Source of the DNA: Circinella umbellata
Taxonomy: Eukaryota > Mucoromycota > Mucoromycetes > Mucorales > Lichtheimiaceae
Assembly (NCBI GenBank): GCA_025093555.1
Contig: JAIWNF010000043.1
Coordinates: 310,001 to 374,000, forward strand
Length of the DNA stretch: 64,000 nt
Direction: 5' to 3'
Within the stretch, counting starts at the first letter, position 1. Every line of letters starts with the position of its first letter. The notes below the pieces were generated by a model. The model did not search any database. It worked only from the letters and a program-made list of their open reading frames with translations, and had not been told where the DNA came from. Position numbers and translations under genes: made by a program. Below, piece after piece: positions 1 through 12,143 of the stretch.

Positions 1-1074
1 CCGTGTTACCCGAAGAGAACAATGTGACCGCACAAAGTCTTACATCTATTCGTTCAGTGGCTATTCCAGATATCCTTAAAGATCTTACCGTCAAGCTCTG
101 TATTGGTATCAAGGTCTCTTCTGCTTTACGTACTATCACTCCATATACTACATACTTTGGTCCTGGTTTCTCTGAACACGTTGTTCCACGTCTTTCCTAT
201 GATCGTAAGGTTTTAACCATCGAACGTGAATTGGCAAGTGCTGTCTACAGTCATCCTGATACCGATGTTGCCAAACATTGTAGTTGTGTTTTACGTGAAT
301 CTGTTGCAAATGCTAGCTCAGAGGATGATACAATTGTTGTTGCTGCTGCTTTGGTAGAAAAGATTCAGAAACCCGATACTGATATTACTTTGTCAAAACA
401 TGTATGGAATTTGGATACCGAAGAGAAACGTGAAGCTTTCTTGGAGCGATACATTGAATTGGCACTCAAGGCATTTATTCCTCCATGTCTTGAAAATGGT
501 GTCGCATTTGAAGCCCACGGACAAAATACAATGTGTCGATTTGATAAACGTACCGGTGAACTTAAGGGCTTTGTCATTCGTGACTTTGGTGGTGTTAAGG
601 CACATAACCCTACATTAAAAAAGTCCTGTGGTGTCGAATTGGATGTTATTCCTGATAGTTGTGTTGTAGCCGAAACAATGGATGAAGTATACAAGTTACT
701 TTACCATACTCTTTTCCATTCTCACTTCCAACGTTTGATTCGTGTCTTGGATATGCATCATAATGGTCGTGGTTGGGAAATGGTTCGTAAGCACTTTGTT
801 GCAATGGTACCTAAGGATCATTCAATGTACGAATTTTTCATGGAGAAAGAAAAGGTTCCTGGTAAATGTATGATTAGAATGAAGATTGAAGAACTTTATC
901 GTGATGTAAGTTATGTTTTTTATTGTATGATATTGAGGGGTTGGTTTGCGCTATTATTTATCTCTTTTGTGAATATTAATATTTTGATTTTGATTTTACT
1001 TTTTATTTTTATAGTATATCTACAGTCCTGTACCTAATATGCTTCTCAGCCGTCCTCAAGAACTTGTACAATAA
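1..1074 (+). CDS. Siderophore synthetase, IucA/IucC family (rhizoferrin synthetase-like), 3' end only
   Basis: This is the C-terminal part of an NRPS-independent siderophore synthetase; the 5' end lies outside the window. The frame is open from base 3. An intron at 906-1014 (GTAAGT...TATAG) joins the last 20 codons and gives a stop at 1072-1074. About 320 residues are visible. Family motifs include EAHGQN followed by a basic/aspartate motif (IRDFGG), and the FhuF-like C-terminal segment GRGWEMVRKHF. Family members use ATP to condense a carboxylate such as citrate with a polyamine or amine. In Mucorales the known product is rhizoferrin (citrate plus diaminobutane), and that substrate assignment is inferred from the organism. 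No partner siderophore gene lies downstream within 4 kb. Confidence 0.85.
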
Positions 1075-2463
1075 AAAAACAACCACCAAAATCCGAATTC
1101 CCTCCCATTTTCATCTTTATCCGTCATCATTACATAACAAAACCATTCTTTCTTTATAAATATGCATTACCATTCACACATTATTTGACTGCTATATATA
1201 TTCATATATATATACATATTATTTTATTACCCTTTCTTTTTTTCTTATTACTGTTCTTATATATTTCCCCTACTCTTTATACGTAGTTATTGTATTTAGT
1301 CGTTTTCTTTTTTTTTTTTACTTTACGTATTCATTTATCAGTTTATAGCTTGTACTTTTATTCTTTATTCTTTATTTTTTTTATTATTCTTGACATAATG
1401 TCCTATATGTTGATAACTATTAGCTGTGCTTCTTGTCATACATACATACATATATATATATTTTGTTATACTAAAATATAAAAAAAAGTCGCTTACGTAC
1501 TGATTTAATTATAATTTTTTCTACGTATCTGTTGTATTGTTGTGTGAACGAAAACTACTTCTAACTAGAATTATATCGTAATGTTGATAACAGATTATTG
1601 TCAGCTGACGAGTTCCTAATCTGTATCAAATGTAATACGTAATCTATTTTACTCGCATCCATATATTGCTTTTACTACACTGATACTTACTGTATATTCA
1701 CATATTTATGAGTGTGCTTGTTTGTTTATGCAAGGCAACAAAAGATGCAGGTTACAATTCTTTTTCAATATAAATATGTAATTGGTTTTCTTCCAACCAC
1801 AAGGTTACTCTTCTATTGAGCTTATCAGAAGCTATTGATAATATTGGCAAATTATTATAGAAACAGCAAAAATTGTAATCCGCAGCTACACTCTCAGTCA
1901 CTATCAAGATCGCCATACGAACGGGTCTTCCCCTCCACAGGTATTATGTGGAATACTGTAAGCTTTTGGTTACAAAAGTCTCTGAATGCTGTGGCAGCCT
2001 ATTGAGACAGCATTTGAACTTTACATATACACATGACTGTTACCATCATAACAACAATTATTTTTATACCAGCTACTCTCGGCCAATTAATGTCTATTTT
2101 GACATTTTTAAGTTTGGTACGTCCGTGGCTCTAACTAGATCATGTACTAAAAACACGCAATTAGATATTATCGTATTATGCTCAATCCTTTGACTTTAAT
2201 CTAATAAAAGTAAAAATGTAAGTCTTTTTTTTATTATTATTAATTTCAAATATTTGATTTTATTAGTTTTATTTATGATTTATGATTTATGTAATAGAAT
2301 TAAAAAATACATATATGAATTTGACAGTGTACCTAAAATATGAAGGCAAGTTCTTCCGGGGGGTTTTCATTGGATATTACGCTTCGCCATCACCATCCAC
2401 CTCATATACCTCGCACCACCCAATCCGTCGACCCGAAAAGGGAAAAGCAAGAGCCCCCCCTCC
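1075..2463. other. Gene-free AT-rich stretch
   Basis: 3' flank of the siderophore synthetase. It is AT-rich with T-runs and TATA repeats, and no exon-like reading frame was recognised. Several GATA-type motifs occur around 1580-1600 and 1818-1850, but they lie downstream of the siderophore gene and have no obvious target. Confidence 0.6.
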
Positions 2464-2634
2464 AATCGTTCATGTTGTTTTTTTAATATAAATAATTTAT
2501 AGATAAGTATGCAATATATACATTGGTCTAGCTAGGTTACACGGATATCTTAAATAAGAAATTTCTGTTTTAAATTTGATTCATAAACCTCGATATCTGC
2601 GATAAATCTGCGATGTCTGCGCAAGTTGCCCATG
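2464..2634 (+). repeat. Left arm of long inverted repeat
   Basis: Reverse complement of 3462-3627. It carries three close copies of TCTGCGAT-like octamers (2597-2620) and the palindrome CTAGCTAG, and its inner edge ends GTTGCCCATG. Confidence 0.85.
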
Positions 2635-3461
2635 TACAGGGATGGTGCGGCGCGCGGCCCTGTAATATTTTATGACATATGATGTCAGTTCAAAACCAAA
2701 GTTTAGACTAAATAATATACAAACGGGCAGCGATAACGAACAACCACCCTATAGACAGATCAACATCCATGTTTTAAGAAATATATTATACAATATTTTT
2801 GTTGGTTATAGTAGATCATGATTGTACATGATAACCAGATTTTGTTTTCATAAATTACCTGAGTTATAATTATTGACGTATATTTTCATTTATCAGAGAA
2901 CAAATTGTGAACAGTAAAATGCTCACCCTTGCACGGCCCAACCACCCACTATTTCTGTGATAATCTTGTCATTCTTTTTTTTTTCCGTTCTTTAACTAGT
3001 ATGCAACAAATCTTGAACGAATACAAAAAAAAACTTGACTACGACGTACCTTTTGTTCCACACCCGCCTCAATCTCCCAGCCAATCCGTTTAAGCAATAG
3101 AACAGTAGTTAGTTATTAGTTTAATTTATACAACTCCCTTTCTTTTTCCCTCTCCCTCCCTCTCTCATTCACCCCCATTTACGCACACAATACAACGTAT
3201 ATTTTGTTGCACTGTCTCTATCTACAGTGATTCTTTAACAACTAATAGGAGTTTTCATAGATATTTTGATAGAAAATGTAGAGTTAGGAAAACCAACAGT
3301 GTCAAGACAAAAGACTTGGCCAAAAAAAAAGACTGAGACTGCACGAAATAATTGAATGGATAAAAATTAATGGAGAAAGAGAATGGGGCCATGAAGTACT
3401 GTATAAGATATGAAACGAAATAAAACTAAAAAAGTACAATAGGATGTGGGTTTGAAAGAAC

Positions 3462-3627
3462 CATGGGCAACTTGCGCAGACATCGCAGATTTATCGCAGA
3501 TATCGATGTTTATGAATCAAATTTAAAACAGAAATTTCTTATTTAAGATATCCGTGTAACCTAGCTAGACCAATGTATATATTGCATATCTATAAATTAT
3601 TTTTATTAAAGAAAAACATGAACGATT
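3462..3627 (-). repeat. Right arm of long inverted repeat
   Basis: Begins CATGGGCAAC at its inner edge and runs outward to AACGATT. Over its inner 127 nt it matches the left arm with one mismatch. Confidence 0.85.
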
Positions 3628-5160
3628 CCTTTTCCCTTCTTGATTCAATTTAGCATGAATTTTAACGCGGGAAGGGGAAGAAGAATTTGATCTACAACTA
3701 TTTTGATCGTTTACGAAGAATAATCCAAATTGCATAAAAATGTTCTTCTGGCTCTTTAATAAAATATTGACAATTTTTTTTCTAAGAAAAAAAAAACTAC
3801 TACGCATGGAGGTATAAAATTAATAGGTATTCATCCACCACGCATTATCTATTCAAATAATGGTTATTATTATCATCTTTTTGAAGATAAATCGAAGAAA
3901 AGAAGTAGTAACTATATTATTTTCAGCGAAATTTATATATTTACAACAAGAGTATATTTAACATTCATGCAAGGAGCTATGATAGAAGTTGAGTTATAAT
4001 AGTTAAGTAAGAATATGAAAGGCGAGGGGGGATATTGTATTTATATATGTTTATTAGCATGTTATGAAAAAGATCAATACCTAAAACAATCATATTCTCT
4101 TCATTTATTGATACGTACGTACGTACATTTACTAAAATGCTTGTGAAAGTGACAAAACATGTTCTTTATAGTGGTCAGCAGTAATTATCTTTACCAAGTG
4201 CAAGTTTTGGGCACTTCTCCCCTTGACCTGGGTTGAGGACCCTTTAATAGGATTCAAAAATGAAAAGTAGGATGATACAAAAAAAAAAAACTGTACGTGC
4301 GTATGTCAAGAACTGCAGTAGTGTTACGGATAGCAACAACCATTATCCTACATATTGTGTCATCCGTATCAAATGGACTGTGTCATGGGAGGCTGCTTTT
4401 ATTTTTATTTTTATTTTCAACAAAAGTCCATCACTTGACGAAGCAGTCTGAAGCATCAATTTTTTTGTTTTGTACGTAAAAACAAGAAATACTTTTTGCA
4501 AACGGCTGACTTATTGTAGCCAACCAACAGTTTTCTTAACAACCAAAGGCATCAAACATTAAATTTTTGCTGTTTAGAGAAAAGAAAAAGTTGTGTAGCA
4601 GCTGTCTCAATTTTTATTGAGTGATGCAAATCTACGTACGTATGCAATTTTTCTTTAATATGAGCATGATACCCCCCCCCATATTGCCTTACAAATTCAT
4701 TCATGTGGGCTTTATTGATGTCAGACACAATAAACAAAGATCCTGAAATTATCACTTTTTATTACATTTCAGTTATATATTAAAGAAAAACAAAAACACA
4801 AATAATAAATAATGGGTCTCTCAGGATACGTAACACACATTAATAATAATAAAACTTCTTATTGATATATCACAAAACTACTCTTGATCGAAAAAGAAAA
4901 GGTTCAAGGGTCAAATGAACAAAACGCTGCAACCAACAAAAAAAGGGTCGATAATGCCGACCCAAAAAAACTTCTGGAATTATTATAAAAAAACCGAAAC
5001 AAGCAAACAGAATAATCCAAACACGGACCCAATACAGCCTTTTTTTTTTTTTTTTCTTCTTTTCCTCCAAAAACCTTTTCTTATATATACACCTCTCCTT
5101 AAAAGTTGAAAGGAGCAAAAAAAAAGAAAAACCCCCCCTCAAGAACAAAAATTCATTACA
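3628..5160. other. Intergenic region upstream of MON1
   Basis: No gene recognised. It holds an (ACGT)n run near 4111-4125, a short hairpin-like AAGTGC...GCACTT at about 4196-4216, and a C-run at 4672-4680. The last ~120 bases before 5161 are pyrimidine/purine-rich, as in other promoters in the window. Confidence 0.5.
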
Positions 5161-7436
5161 ATGCAAGAACCTATTCTCATTCAACAAAGTGATAGTCCTA
5201 GTACTACTTTATCCGATCAAACTTCTTTAACTGGAGCAGCATCGTCTTCTTATGAATCAAGTTATTCATCGAATTCTAATATGAGTGAACAAGTAAAGAA
5301 TTATAATAAATTAAGACGACAAGGATCACGAAGTTCTGTACTTGTTGAAGCAGGAAAGAAAAGAATTAATGGTAGGAAAAAAAAAGGAAATCCCATCTTT
5401 TCCCTTTAACAATTCATTCTATCTTTGTTTTTTTTAGGAGCAACTGAATCAGGCATGTCGTCTTGGGTACAACATAAAAAACATTTCTTTATTTTAAGTA
5501 GTGCTGGAAAACCTGTATGGACAAGGTAAAGAAAAATTACATGATCTATCTTACCTGAGGATGATAAGAGGGAGAAAAGAGCTAAAAGTATATATATATA
5601 TATCTATATAGATACGGGGATGAATCTCGGATATCATCATTAATGGGTGTGATTCAAGCAATCATTTCTTTTTTTCAAGATGGAGATGATACGATAAAGT
5701 GGGTTCTTTTTCTACAGTTTAGAAATGTAATGGGATGGAAACCAGCTGACATACAAACATATCTTTATTAGATCGATTAATGCGGGTAATCATAAATTTG
5801 TATTTGTTCATAAAGAACCATTGTATTATGTTGCTGTATCAAAAACGGGAGAATCTGATGTCCAGGTAAAATAAAATGGGAGGGGAAGGACAATTGTAGA
5901 TTATTTGGAGGAGGGCTTTTTGATATTCATCATGGTTTTTATTTTTCCGTTCAAAAAAAAAAAGTTACGGGATCAATTACTTTATTTGCATAATCAAATT
6001 ATTAGTGTTTTAACAAGTGCTCAATTAACACGAATATTTGAACAACGCGTCAATTTTGATCTTCGTCGATTATTAGGTGGTATGTATTAAAAAAAAGTCA
6101 GTCAAGTATAATGAGGGAGGGAGGATTAGAAATCATTCTACTTATATAAAATAATGGATGGGGGATCTTAGGTACAGAAGTGTTTTTGGATAGTTTAGCA
6201 ACATTATTCAATAAAGATCACAGTTTTATGTTAAGTGCACTTCAAGTACTTCGATTAAATAAATCTGTACGAGAGCAAGCAGGATCGATTATATCCAATG
6301 GACGAGTGAAGGTAATATATATATATATATATATATATATCGTTATTGGGTTATGAATATCTTATTTAAATTATTATTATTATTATTATTGATAGGATTT
6401 ACTTTATGCTATGATCGTAGCTAATGGACGATTAGTTACCCTTTTACGACCACGACGACACAGTTTACATCCATCAGGTAGGTGATCATCCCAGAAAAAA
6501 AGAAATTGAAAATTAAAGAAGATAAAGGATAAAGAAAAAAAAAACTAACTAAAAAAAACTTGAGGCTATAATAGATCTTCATTTATTATTTAATATGTTG
6601 ACGGGTTCTACAACATTTCATACAGCAGAATCTTGGACACCCCTTTGTTTACCAAAATTTAATTCAAAAGGATTTCTTCATGCTTATATTTGTTATATTG
6701 CAAAAGATGTGTCTATTGTTATGATAAGTACAGATAAAGATCGATTTTTTGAATTAAGTGAATGGAAATCATCTATTACTGAGGTAAACAAAACAATATT
6801 ATTTGATTATAAGTATAAAGCAAGTGAACTGACTCTATTTTATATAAAATGGAAACTTTTGAAGACAATGAAAAAGAAAGAAGTATTAGATCATATTACA
6901 GAAGCATCTGATCAATTATATACCACTGGTAAAGCAAAAAGAAAAACAGAATGATAGTTACTTTATTATGGATTCATATTTAAATAATATAATTTATTTA
7001 TATAGAAACTGTGGGTGCTCCTGGATTATTACATTTCCTATATAAAAGTAAAATTCATGTCCAATTCACATGTCCTGGTTTTACTGGACCGTATATTGAA
7101 GATGTGAATCAAAAACGACTTTACAGACTTTATCAACATGTATATGATCGTATGCATTGTCGAGCTAGACCATTAAAATTATATTATCATGACAGTGAAC
7201 AAGAAATCATTCTTGGATGGGTAAGTGGCATTTCTGGTCCAGTTTGCAAAGCAAGTTTTCTGTTTTTTAACCATTTTATATCCACCCAATTTTAGATCAC
7301 ATCCTCATTTGAATTATATGTCGTATTTAAACATGGAACATCAAAACCCAATATTATATCGAGTGCAAATCAACTTTTACGTTGGATTAAAAAAAATGAA
7401 GATAGTCTTTTTATTTTAGATTCACCCGTTTTTTAA
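5161..7436 (+). CDS. MON1: Vacuolar fusion protein MON1
   Basis: Subunit of the Mon1-Ccz1 complex, the guanine-nucleotide exchange factor that activates Rab7/Ypt7 on late endosomes and autophagosomes. Eleven exons: 5161-5371, 5438-5525, 5612-5698, 5772-5865, 5965-6079, 6172-6311, 6396-6477, 6575-6783, 6865-6928, 7006-7220, 7296-7436, giving 481 residues. After a Ser-rich disordered N-terminus (~70 aa) comes the conserved block HKKHFFILSSAGKPVWTRYG, followed by the longin-type domains. The C-terminus [19 protein letters not shown] is typical of the family. The 81-nt intron 8 (6784-6864) is open and in frame, so retention would add 27 residues. The stop codon overlaps that of the convergent SBDS gene. 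Confidence 0.9.
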
Positions 7437-8593
7437 AACTTTTCATCTCCTTCTTCTTTTTCTCGTAAATTCATAATTTCTAATTGTCCTTTTCCTTTTG
7501 ATTCACTTTGTAAGAGTTCATTAATTTGTCGATAGTTTCCAGGATCAACGAGTGCAATCTACATATGCACATATATACATACATATATACGTTCCATTAC
7601 AATTACATTAATATTATTTAGTTTATTCATTACTTTATTATTATCTTTCATGAGTTTATTCTTTACATATATATATAATCCAATCCAATCCAATCCCTCC
7701 TCCTTTCCTTCCTTCCTTCCATCCTATCTATCTATCTTGTTCAACAAGCCAAAAAAAGAACATTAACTTACCACTTCATATTCATCTGAATTAGAATCTT
7801 CATCTTCAATAGATGTAATTAAAGGTTGTAATTTTTCTCGAAGTTTCTTTCCTTCTTTTGTTTGTGGTAATGTAAGTCGAACCCGCATTTGAGCACGTTG
7901 AATAGGTAACACTTGCTTTTGTTGTAACTGTTTAATAACATCCAATGCTTGAGATTTGGAACTTCGTTTTGTATTGACACTGAGATGTAGATCTTGCATT
8001 GCTTTTTCAATCATAGTGACAGTATAAGGTCGTTTGGTTTGTGGATTGACACAATTATCTGTTACAATATTGGCAATATCACGCCACATGGATTCTAATT
8101 GATTGGATCGTTCCTTTTCAGCCACTTGTAATTCACCTTTTTTAAGAATTTCTTGAACCACTTTATCTGTTTCTTCTGTTTTGAAACATTTTTTTAAATC
8201 TTCTTTACTGGCTACTTGACCTTTTGATACGTTCATAAAAACACTATGAATTTGTAATACTTCATCCAAATCTGTTTCCCTATAAGTATGTATATTTTGG
8301 GTGACATTATTAGACTGAAAGGGTGGGTGGTTTTCTTTCCGAGAATCTTTTCATTGATCGAAAAACCAAAATAGACTTACACATTAGAACGCCATTCCAT
8401 CACTTTGTTTTTATAACATGCCAGTTCGAATCGTTTTCCACCTTTTCGTAAACGAACAATGGAAACGTTTGTAAGTCTATAAATAAGATCCATTGAGATA
8501 GTGTATTAATAAACAGATACACTACTCTTTGTGAATCGTTTCTTTTTAGTGAATTATTTACTTGATTTGTGTGTTAGGTTGTTGAATGACCAT
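7433..8593 (-). CDS. SDO1: Ribosome maturation protein SBDS/Sdo1
   Basis: Releases eIF6/Tif6 from pre-60S subunits together with the GTPase Efl1, making 60S subunits competent for joining. Exons on the minus strand: 8562-8593, 8381-8476, 7772-8279, 7433-7558; 253 residues, the usual family length. The start [20 protein letters not shown] matches the family N-terminus. The central part contains [17 protein letters not shown], and the last exon holds [16 protein letters not shown] ending EEGDEKF. The first coding exon is only 32 nt. The TAA stop (7433-7435) overlaps the MON1 TAA (7434-7436) on the other strand. Confidence 0.95.
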
Positions 8594-8804
8594 GTTTTCT
8601 TTTTATTTTAGTAATAGTTTTAACAATATAAAAAGAAAGAAAAGAAATTTTTTTTAGGTTGCGCAGTTTTTTAAAGACTATATAAATCACGTTATTTTTT
8701 GCATATTTTTTTTTTTTTTTGTAAAACAGCTGCGGAAGATGGATAGAAACAAAAGGAAGGAAGGGAAGAGGGAAGGGGAAGAAGGGAATGCTTTTAATTT
8801 TTTT

Positions 8805-9342
8805 TTATTCTATTACAAATTCAATTTCTTCTTCACATTGACCAAACATTGTTTTTAAAATAGATAAAGGATCTTCAGGTATTTGAGTATGCGTATATAA
8901 TTTAAAAAGTACAACACCCACTGCTTTATAAGAAGTGATGTCATGGTTTTGTTTAGCTAATACAGGTAAAAAATAAGAATGTCGCATTTCTGTTTTCCAT
9001 CCAAGTCCATTGGATTTTTTTACAAAACAAGCCCGTTGACTATCAAATAAAATAGGTAAGATGACACATCCGTGACAATTTTTATCTGTTAATGAAAGTT
9101 GTAAAGGGGGTATGTCTTCTTCTTTTTCGTTTAAAGATGTTGATAATGTATCTTTCTTATCGTCAGAAGAAGATGTGAACAGTTTACAAAAATGAGTAGC
9201 ACCACAACCTGAATTACCAAGCATAGAAGTTGGATTTAATACAATATTGGGTAAACATTTTAATCCTTCATTAAACTTGAAACCACTATTTTGACTTGTT
9301 CTATCTTCTTCTTCCATAACAGCATTTTCCTCTTCTTCTTGT

Positions 9343-9386
<44 letters not shown>

Positions 9387-10760
9387 CACAAAGGTACTCG
9401 TCTTTAATATACTCGCATTAGGATGATCAGTATGTTTTGTTGCATCAATAGATAAATATTTACATTTAATATGAAGTCGCATTTCATTATCAATAAAATG
9501 CATTTTTTTATTCGATGTTTCTGTTGTTGTCGTTGGGAATAATTGAGTAACATGAATAGCACCATGAGTATGTAATCCACGAACACCGGTCCATGTAGGT
9601 AATTTATATTTTGCCATCATGGATTGAAGTCGCATTCCACCTGATTTCGTTCGTACTGATCCAAAACATAATATACTAAGATCATGTTCAGCCACCCTTC
9701 GATAAAAATCATGGATCACATCTTGTATAGGACTATCATAATCCATATCAATCGGAATGACCCCATGAAAAATATTCGCCAAAGCAAAAATTTTATCATG
9801 TTCTTTAGCACTGGTTCGAAATTGGGCAAATTTCAATACTTGATTCGCACTTTTCAATGAACGATTTTTAAAATCAAGGATTTGAACCAAAGGATCACCA
9901 AACGCTAATCCTGAATTTTTTGTGTCGTTGCCAATAGTAACTTCTTCTGTATCGGCTTGATGCCAAGCATGAGCATTTTTTCCCACAACTAAGATTCTTT
10001 TGGACATCATTAGTTCTTCAAATGTCCAACTGCGTTGAGACCATAAAGATTTCCACATGGTGTCATGGGCTTTTTTACGTGCTTTGGTTTTTGCAAATCG
10101 ATCCGGTCGTTCAAAATCAGCAGGATCCCAAATATTGATTTCTGGAATTAATGCGATGGTATAGCGTGCATTACTGTAAATTCTATGCATTTGTTTGATT
10201 TCTCGTAGTTTTTCAGTCTTGTTGGATTGATTGATACATAATTTATCATACCAAAGATAATCAATTTGAAAATCTTGACACATACGTTGAAGAAGAACAT
10301 CATAGGTTACTAAATGAACAACTCTATTATCATTATCGTTATCGTTATTGTTTTTTTGGTTTGATTTTTTGGGTGGTGTCGTTTTATTTATTTTTTGCTG
10401 TTGTTGTAGATCCGATTTATCGTTTTTTGTCATGTCGATATTATTATGTAATGATAATGATGTTGTGGTTGGGGTTGGTATGGGTGATACTGTTTTAACA
10501 ACAAGCCGATGTCCAGGATTATTACAACAATCATAATCACCCTTCTCTTTTGATTTTTTGATAATTTCACCTGATTGTTCCCAACAATAAGATAATGCAC
10601 AATAACCACCCATGGCTTCATTACCAGGAACTAATTTCCAATCACTTGTTCGAACAAGCCATGTGGGTCTATAAGGTCCACCAGTCGCATTTAACCAACA
10701 ATTAGGTCCAAGTTCTGGTTCCACAAATCTTTGATCACTACTGCAATATTCAATAAACAT
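8805..10760 (-). CDS. HET-domain (heterokaryon incompatibility-like) protein
   Basis: A single 651-codon reading frame without introns. It carries the three HET-domain (PF06985) blocks: YCALSYCW (residues 53-60), DYLWYDKLCINQ (167-178) with EIKQMHRIYSNARYTIAL just after, and SLWSQRSWTFEELMMSKRI. In filamentous ascomycetes such domains trigger cell death on non-self fusion; in other fungi the role is mostly unknown. A low-complexity insert (~90-146, rich in Pro/Thr then Asn/Asp) splits blocks 1 and 2, and the C-terminal half contains a run of 14 Thr from a GTA-type microsatellite (9343-9380). It faces the ADP/ATP carrier gene across a 1.4 kb divergent region. Confidence 0.85.
9343..9380. repeat. 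Trinucleotide microsatellite (GTA)n in the HET gene
   Basis: Tandem GTA on the plus strand encodes the poly-Thr run of the HET protein on the minus strand. Length variation here would stay in frame. Confidence 0.9.
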
Positions 10761-12143
10761 TTTCTGTTTAAATAAATATACTACTATATAATGAAATGAA
10801 TAAAAATCTTATTAACCATTTACAGTAAAATGTAGAGTCGGAGGAAGGTTATTTTTATTTACTTTTACAGTATAAAACAACACCTACTATCACTTTTTAA
10901 ATAACAAGAGAATAGAATGATCTATTTTAATTAATACGTTTGTTGTTTATTTAATACGTCAAAGAAAAAAAACAGAAGGAAAAAGAGAAAAAAAAAAAGG
11001 AAAAGAAAAAAAAGACTTTAAAAATGTCTAAATAAAATAACCACGTGGACTAACCGTTTCACTACATAAATTTATATGCAAGACGAGCAAAAAAAAAATT
11101 TTTTTTTTCTGATGCGGCTCCTTCACGTCACTCATGTGGGGCAACCATGGGATAGAACATGTCATTTTTGAACGATGGGTAATTTTGACGACTTTTTTTT
11201 TTAAAAAAAAGAGAAAGAAACGATAGACTGAACTCATTTTAATTTAAATGAAAAGTTTATAATAATGAATAAAGACTGATACGTATGCTATTACCTATGT
11301 TTAAATGCAAATCTTTTTTTTTTTAAAAAAAAAACAATGTATGCATAATAGTGGGCAACACACACACCCAATCCAAATTTTATATATAAACAATAAATAT
11401 TTTGAAAACATTCCATGTACGTATTATCTTTAAAGACAAGCTTCTTTATATCTTAATGGCTAAAATAAATATACCACAGTGTTGGATTGGTTTCCAAAAA
11501 TAGTATATTAAGGAGAGAGAGAGAGAAAAGTGATGGGATGGCCTAAACATCAGGGCGTTGATCCTAAACAGAACAAATGAAATAACAACCATGACAGTGA
11601 CGACGATAAGGAGATGAAGAATACACATACGTTACATATATAACAGCACTAATACCTCAAAATAGTCTATCATCGATAAAAAAAAAGCTCCCTTTTTTCT
11701 TGTTTCTTAAGGATCATTATTAAGTAAATGATGATGATCCCCTTTTGATCTCTTCAAACCTCACATTATAAACGCCGCTTTAAAAGATAGGATTTATGCA
11801 TAAATAAAATAAAAATGGGTTCGAGAAAAAAAAAAGGATTATAAAATGATAAAAGTTGATTAAAATGATTAAAATGAGAAAGGTAAAGTAAATATTCAGA
11901 TGTGTGTGTATTTCTTTCTATGGGAGAGAAAGGTGGGGGGTAGAAAACGAAAAAGTAAGATACTCATGTGGGGGGGGGGGAGGAGGAGGAGGAGAGGTGG
12001 GAAGCTGCAAACTGTTTCCGAATCAACTACACTATTTTGTTTATCCCACTATGAATTATCATAATAAAAGGATGAAAGCCCCCATTTATTTATTTTTTGC
12101 CTTTTCCTTTCTCTTTCTCTTTCTCACCAAAACAAAAAAAAAT
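10761..12143. other. Divergent intergenic region between the HET gene and AAC
   Basis: Shared upstream region of two divergently transcribed genes. AT-rich, with a CCACGTGG palindrome at 11041-11048, a GA microsatellite near 11514-11526 and a G-run plus (GGA)n at 11970-11996. No exon recognised. Confidence 0.5.

Larger units (their letters stand above)
2464..3627. mobile_element. Non-autonomous inverted-repeat (foldback or MULE-like) element
   Basis: Two arms in opposite orientation, 2464-2634 and 3462-3627, bracket about 830 bp with no coding capacity. The inner 127 nt of the arms (2508-2634 and 3462-3588) differ at a single position by eye. The outer ~45 nt match with small indels, and a further ~10-nt match (AAGGGAAAAG) suggests the arms may reach about 2440 and 3640. 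Long TIRs without a transposase are typical of non-autonomous Mutator-like or foldback elements; the superfamily assignment is inference. No clear target-site duplication could be fixed because the outer boundaries are uncertain. Confidence 0.7.

Noticed and set aside
1580..1850. GATA motifs near the siderophore gene as iron-regulator sites
   Set aside because: They are downstream of the gene, and GATA cores are frequent in AT-rich DNA.
11904..12143. Upstream in-frame ATG of the ADP/ATP carrier
   Set aside because: The extension would be Gly/Phe/Lys-rich from a purine tract and is unlike any carrier N-terminus.
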